Source: Dictyophora rubrovolvata (taxonomy: Eukaryota; Basidiomycota; Agaricomycetes; Phallales; Phallaceae). From it: a stretch of 64,000 nucleotides of DNA. Shown here piece after piece: positions 58,160 to 64,000 of this stretch. The stretch lies in assembly GCA_029959195.1 (NCBI GenBank), contig CP114119.1, positions 2,852,001-2,916,000 of the forward strand, read 5' to 3'. The translations under genes were made by a program, and so were the position numbers. A model generated the notes under the pieces. That model was not told the DNA's origin. It made no database searches and was given only the letters and a program-made list of their open reading frames with translations. The stretch's first letter is position 1. Each line of letters opens with the position of its first letter.

Positions 58160-60542
58160 GAAAAAAACAAGAAGTTTCGACACAAATAAACTTCTTTTGT
58201 CCAGAATTCGATCACGAGTCTTTATGTGGTTCTTTGATATGCAGCAGAGACCTAATCTTACATCCGGTGCCGGTGCCAATCATGACCCTAACTTACCTTA
58301 TTTGTCCTTTTATCGTGACAGTTGCAATTGCGCAACACGTTGTAGGCCGGGTGTCCAAAAAAGATACCCGATGCTGGCTCACTTCGTGGCAGGATATACA
58401 ATCGGTTCTCGTCCAAATTACGTCCAATGTATTGGGATATTAAGGAGGTTCAATAGACGAGAAACCTCGATTAGCGGAATAACATGCCCCCAAAGGTTGA
58501 AGGGTGCGGAAAAATCGCAAAAGAGCCAAGAACGGCCGCTTACATCATTCTTTGATTTTTCTGTACCCCAAGCTCGTTATATTGCAATTGCAGGCAGCGA
58601 CTTCCCGTTGGTGTTTTCCGCAGCTCCCTTTGGACAAGAATTTTATGGCCAAAAAAATTCGGCATGTATGGATTGGGCACCCCCGTGTTACATAAAGGTA
58701 CATATTTCAAGCACGTTGCGTGCCAAGTGCACCCCTGCAAATTCAATGACATCAGAGAATATGAAATGTCGCCGTTTTAGAATTTGATAATTTCGCATGG
58801 GAGAAATGAGAATGAATCGGCTATATGAATACATAAATGGCGACTACCGCTGACAGCCTTTTTAAATCCAGGTTCAACACTTTTAAGACAGTTCCTAACG
58901 AAAATTAAGAACTCAATTTATATACCCGAAGAGCAACGCGTAAGAGCGAGAATATCAATGAAATTACGCTTAGATGTAGGACACACTTACATGACGTCAG
59001 CTTTGGCACTAGTAAAAGAGGTGGCGAAAATTGTAGGTTCTACCCAGATCCGGTAATGTAGATTTCCTCAGCCAATGAGAATATAGTTATTCGATGACCA
59101 GAACTCATAATAACTTGTCAAATGACCTGGGGGCATCGTGACGAGAGCAATAAAGTATAAGGTCCAAGATGACAGCCCACATTATTTCGGATTTCGCGCC
59201 GGAGGTGAAATGTATAAAAATAAATGTGCCCGTTTGAAGCCAATAATTAAGCTTTTTAAACCTCTGTTCAATATTGGTGTAGATGTTAATGATTGGATCT
59301 AGGCATCATAGCTCTTGATGATGAAGGTTTACCCACAGACACAACGCTCAAGCTCTTTAAATAGCATCCTTCCTGAGTAGTCTAGTTTCATTTCTGTTTA
59401 GAAGAGTGATTTCAAGAGGTTCCCAAAGGTTTATTTCTGTGTTGATGGATGATGGATCGATACATTAGATTGTCCAAAAATAAACATGAAACATTTACGT
59501 GCTTTGATTTGAGTAAGATAAATTTCAAATTAAGGCTCTTGCGTACCAAACGATATTTATAAAACGGATAGGCATTTTGTTGGAATGTCAGAAAAATCAC
59601 GAAGGCTTGTGAGAATATTGAAGCATGGGTGACGTTTCAAGCTTGAACCAGGTTGTTCAGCGGGGCGTTCAACAATCAACTTCCCGGTTTCGTGACTGCG
59701 CAACACCCACAGGCAAATGGGACCGTCGGGAATCGGCGTTCGCCGTTGACGTGGAGCGTTTGAACAGGAAAGCCTGATACTCAGGCTCTTTCATTGCCGT
59801 TGGACCATGCAGTTTGGTTTTGGTTATTGGATCTTCTAGTATGCCTAAGGTGAAAGATGGTTAGCACGGTTGTCTTATCGCTTGCTACGGAAATTTCCTG
59901 GCCCCGACGAACCCAAGGGAAACTTTTTGAAGTAACTGTCATACTCACAGTAATCATTCGCCATAGTAACCCATCTCATCTCAGTTTCTTTAAAGTAGGA
60001 AGGTTTCTGGTTAAGACGCTGTCCGATTGTCTTCTGCGGAGAGTTGTTTTGAAAATGGAATTGCGGGATGTGCACATATCACGTATTCGAAATGAAAAAA
60101 CTGGAGGAAAGGCATCAGAGTAAATTTGGAGTAAATCTGGAAAATGGGCATTCATATCGACAGATTTCGGTCCGACAAAGCGTCCTTCTTGGACCCACAT
60201 TTAAACCCGAATTTGTTAGATCGACGTGGCTTGTTGAGTTGCATCGCAAGTATGGCGATCACGCGCTGTTTCGGTGCCAAAGCCAGGCGCCCCGGCAGGA
60301 CAAGTAACGGACAATCCTGTCAATGCAAGCTACTTGAAAAACTAAACCATTAGTCACACTAACTTAGTTATCAGAAGATTTCCTCTGAGACGTACTTGTC
60401 CAAGCGTCGTCGTCCAATCGTCGTCCTAGTGAATCCTGCGCTACACAACTATATTGTCGGGATGTGCTTCTAAGGTCAACCAGCTTGGCAAAATCAGCAA
60501 GCCAGCGCTGTTTGAATAAAATAAAAAATCGTCAAAAAAATT
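58160..60542. other. Intergenic region, one long unsupported frame
   Basis: A plus-strand frame of 254 codons (58023-58787) overlaps the Fic gene's first exons in antisense; its right half (58540-58787) lies outside the gene but shows no recognised domain. Short frames at 59857-60353 also lack support. Confidence 0.35.
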
Positions 60543-61847
60543 GTGATTGATAATGATGATTTACCCACAAAAATCGACTCAACGTGTGCTCATGTTGAAG
60601 GAAGCTCTGACGAAGCAACGAGGAAGGAGAGGGCCGAGGAGGCCGCGGCGGCGGCATATGCAGCCGAGTCTGCGTCTGTGAATGCTGCTGACCAAGCAGG
60701 CTGTGCGGGCTTAGCAGTCCTCCCAAAAATTACGACATTAACGCCAACCATGCCATTGTTCCCCAAACCGATCAGTTCAGCTATGCCGTTTATACCAAAA
60801 CCCAAACCTGAAATACCGACTTCTACAAGGCCTCAACAACATGTTTTAGACCAAAACTCTCAAATTGGATCTAACTATCGACCAATATATATACCACATC
60901 CCAACGCTGTCCCAGATCCATATGGACACTGGCGTGAAGCATCACAGCTGCACTCGTCGCAAATCGACTCGTTAGATGCTTGGAAAATACCTCGCTTATC
61001 TCTCGTAATTGAGGATTTATCTAATCCTGCAGTCGATGTCTTTTTGCGGAATGTTAAACCTCAAGAAGTGATGCGTAATGCCGTAATCTCTGTGCTGGAA
61101 TGCCTTTATACGGTCCAATCGCAGCCAAGAAAGTAAATCATTCGCGAATAACGGTGCTATATATGTAATTCGTAATTTGATCCTTTATTTTTTCCACGTC
61201 TAGCGTCACGTCCGTAACTGTCATTATACGTGATTTTGATGGCGTGGCTCATACCACCGGTTCAGCCAAAAACGATAACGATAAGGAGATTCATTTCTCA
61301 ACCAGACATATTAAAGGTTGAATTTTCCATGTTCACCCTTTACACCATGACACTAATGACAGCGTTTAGCTAGTGAAGCCAATGCCCGCACCGAGATAAA
61401 TGGAGTTTTAGTTCACGAAATGGTTCATTGTTACCAATACAACGCACGAGGAACATGTCCAGGTGGTTTAATTGAAGGTATCGCTGGTATGATCTAGATT
61501 TGTTGTCCGTTGTTCGTTTTAATACGTGGCCGTTTAGATTTTGTTCGTCTACGGGCCTCATTGGCACCCCCACATTGGAAACGATCTGCACCCACAAACA
61601 AGGATAAGTGGGATGCAGGATACGAGCGAACCGCGTATTTTTTGGACTGGATTGAAGTACGTGTTATGTTCCTTATCCAAACAGAACACACGCGTTAACC
61701 CCCGGAAAGAGAGTAGTCGGGCCAGGAACGATACAAGCTGTCAACGAGGGCATGCGCAAAAGTCGATATGACAATGGGCGGGTCTGGCGGGACGTTACTG
61801 GTCAAGGTGTTGAAGATCTGTGGATCGCTTATTGCACCAGTTTTTAA
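60543..61847 (+). CDS. Basic-secretory-protein-type zinc metallopeptidase-like protein
   Basis: Exons 60543(?)-61132, 61204-61316, 61370-61486, 61538-61656 and 61710-61847. The C-terminal 180 residues match the plant/bacterial/fungal basic secretory protein family (PF04450 pattern): VTVIIRDFDGVAHTTGS, a zinc-binding HEMVH (HExxH) in GVLVHEMVHCYQYNARG, then PGGLIEGIADFVRLRASLA and the C-terminal WRDVTGQGVEDLWIAYC. The frame is open from 60543 through an Ala-rich coiled segment (EEAAAAAYAAESASV) and a proline-rich linker; the first in-frame ATG is at 60750, so the true start is either there or in an upstream exon I could not find. No signal peptide is visible in the part seen. Hydrolase activity is inferred from the motif. 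Confidence 0.8.
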
Positions 61848-62770
61848 ATTTCATTAATCCTTATTTCATGTGGATGTGTATTACTCATTGTGATGATCGT
61901 TTTCTCAAATAATTTATCAGACTATAGCAGTTGGAACCTTAACGATGTTGAGCCTCCAAAGAATGTGTCGGCTGTATTTCAGGATCGACAGGCCCGAGAC
62001 TATAACGGAATGTACACCCTTGGTAAGGTTTTACATATAAATTTTTTCTCCCCTGACCATGTCCCCATTCTGATTTCTGGATCATCCATTAGGCTGTGCC
62101 TGACTGAATATTGGGGTAGTCTGTAGTCTCTTCTCCCTCTTCTATTTCCGTGGAAACTCGGAGCATGTTCATAGATTACCTGATTACCTGATCGTAAACT
62201 TGATAGGCAACAATTTTTACAACAAATTTTGCTGTGATGTCCATAATTGCAATGATGCGATCTATCATTCAACCGAAGTCCAGAATGACGAGAACATTAA
62301 CAAGTTAGACCTATTGATCAGGAATTGGGGGGGCTTTATTTTAGTTGGTCGACTCCGAAGGAATAGCTTATAAGCTCCATGATTACACCCAAGCTGGATC
62401 AAAACTTCTTTGTATACGTGGCCTTCACGAAAATATCGGATTTTTACCCCATCATCTCATCAAGCAAGCACGTGCCATCCAGTGCGTATTTATTTTTTGA
62501 TCAAGATGGAGTAGCGAAATAAATCAATCTTCGCAAGTTTTTGCGCTTACGGAGTTGCGGTAGAAAACGAGCCAGCGGTTGAGGTGTGGCAGGATCAGCG
62601 GCGGTACTAAAGGCGCGCAAACCAATGGTTTCAGCCACACATAGCTGATAAGGCATCACAACACGATATATGAAGCTAAGCTCTCAAACTTCCCAAATAT
62701 ACATATATTCCGGTTCCTTTCAGAATTGACGGACGAAAACCTAGTCCTGCCATAACCATTAACCTCTGTA
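61848..62770. other. Intergenic region
   Basis: A frame at 61890-62126 (MMIVFSNNLSDYSSW...) ends near a GTAAG donor-like site but has no recognised domain or second exon. No gene called. Confidence 0.35.
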
Positions 62771-64000
62771 ATGAACAGTTCAAATCTCAACATAACTGCT
62801 GAAACCATAGACAGCATTGTACATCAAACTTACGAAACGTACCCAACTTTTCTCCTTTGTCTACTTTTCCCCGATTAATTATGTGTTTTAGTTATGTCTA
62901 CGACCTAATAACCACCAGTGCTTTCGGTAGGGCTATCTGAAACTTGGGACGCCTTATGCTTACGGGAATTTCAGCGCTTCTCTGCTACGCCACAGTACTG
63001 AACATTGGACATGAAGTGGAGTATATATGGCGGAAACGATTCAGTCTCCCTACTCTACTTTATTTCTTTACGAGATACGGGAGTATCATTGATCAATGCA
63101 TTAACCTCGCAGTTAACTTTGCACTGGAAGTAAGCAAGAAGTTACCTTTAATCTTTGTGAATACTACTAACCGTCCATAGTCGCTTCGGTAAGATTTATG
63201 AACTCAACGAGCACAAGAAAACTGACGATCTCTTAAGGGTCTGCAATATACTTGCTGATGCAGGAAATTCTGTGTCGGTGATAACATCTCTGGGTGTCCA
63301 AGGCTGGTGGCATATCCCCTGTTTTTGATAAGAACATTCACATTATGGATCATAGGCTTGTTGATCGCTCGGGCATATTCAATATCTGGGGGAAACAAGA
63401 CTCTAGGCGGTGTTTTAGGAATCAGCTTCTCTTTGTCGTTCATTCTGTATCTCGTCGGTAAGAGGGAATGAATTGATTTAAAAGCCATCGAGGGGGTCTT
63501 ATTTCTAATTAGAGATCATAAAATTCAATGGATGCGCTAATACAAGGTCGGGGATAACTCTAGTTGCTCTTCACTCTCATTGAAATAACTCATAAAATTT
63601 TATTCGGATTTGTAGTACCAATAGTACGTTCGTCTTTCCTCCCGGGGGATTAATATCGCCGTGCTCATTCTCCGGCAGTAATTGAATTCACTATACTTGT
63701 TATCAAGGATTTTATGACAATTTTCATTGAATCTCTTGCTTTTCTTGTCTGTATGTGGAATCTTTGGGGCACTTTCAAATCAAAACGTGAAAGTGGTATT
63801 CAAAGTAGTGAGGATCTTGTATCTACGCTTGTTAAGCAGAGTAAGTTGAATGACTTTTGCAATCACTTTGAGACTATATCCTAAAGCGAGTTTTAGGTAT
63901 ATTACGATGTTGGTAAGCATTGATATTTGACTACCAAGGCATCTTCATGTTGAACCTCGCAAGCTTTGTACTTGTTGCTTTGGTCACTTGTACTATTATT
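62771..64000 (+). CDS. DUF6533-like seven-helix membrane protein, copy 5 (5' part, runs off the window)
   Basis: Exon 1 is 62771-62838 (MNSSNLNITAETIDSIVHQT), exon 2 is 62892-62926, exon 3 starts at about 62982 (ALLCYATVLNIGHEVEYIW), and the 8-base exon TCGCTTCG lies near 63181. Exons 5-7 follow, with a short exon 8, exon 9 (about 63690-63840, LVCMWNLWGTFKSKRESG), the 16-base exon 10 at 63898-63913 and the start of exon 11 before the edge. All parts seen are in frame. After exon 5 the expected donor reads CAAG|GCTGG, so either a GC donor or a GT seven bases upstream is used. The three N-glycosylation-like NxS/NxT sites at the N-terminus fit an outward-facing start. Confidence 0.8.

Noticed and set aside
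58023-58787. 254-codon plus-strand open frame
   Set aside because: It overlaps the first two exons of the Fic gene in antisense, and its remaining part has no recognised domain. The Fic model is supported by nine frame-consistent exons.

Overview
The window looks like a piece of a basidiomycete (Agaricomycete-type) genome. Host genes are split by many introns of about 45-70 bases, and they include several mushroom-lineage families: a DUF6533-type seven-helix membrane family, an RTA1-like protein, a FCP1/NIF-type HAD protein and a basic-secretory-protein-type metallopeptidase. All assignments come from reading the sequence by eye; no database search was run.

Layout. (1) 1-4.2 kb: a poorly resolved minus-strand gene with a mitochondrial-type N-terminus, then a complete seven-exon cytochrome P450 of 599 codons. 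(2) 5.6-22.7 kb: a nest of mobile elements. The main player is a 2.2-2.4 kb repeat, here called element X, with six copies (A-F), TG...CA ends and 4-bp target duplications. It carries two small ORFs with a shared motif and a TATA box near its 3' end, so it resembles a very long solo LTR. It is interleaved with a 405-bp hairpin-rich repeat, here called R1 (TGTCAGGG...CCCTGACA, 5-bp target duplications), a Tc1/mariner relic, a tyrosine-recombinase relic and shorter LTR-like pieces. (3) 22.7-29 kb: a bHLH-zipper transcription factor in otherwise gene-poor DNA. (4) 29-64 kb: six copies of one seven-helix membrane protein gene. Copies 1, 2 and 3 are open, copy 5 is open but runs off the window, and copies 4 and 6 are pseudogenes. 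They are interspersed with a homeodomain gene, a NIF-domain gene, an RTA1-like gene, a FICD-like Fic (AMPylase) gene and a BSP-type metallopeptidase gene.

The membrane-protein genes share an unusual layout: 14 exons, several of only 8, 9, 14 and 16 bases, with sizes identical between copies. Exon sums are multiples of three in copies 1, 2 and 3, which validates the models. Copy 4 was hit by a 4.8-kb LINE in its first exon (9-bp duplication CTTCTTATG) and by a 1.5-kb inverted-repeat transposon in its third; the LINE was later hit by an R1 element.

The most unusual items are the microexon-rich membrane-protein array, element X with its paired small ORFs, the R1 repeat whose hairpin shows paired substitutions, and a fungal FICD-like protein with a membrane anchor, an inhibitory helix motif and an intact Fic active-site motif.
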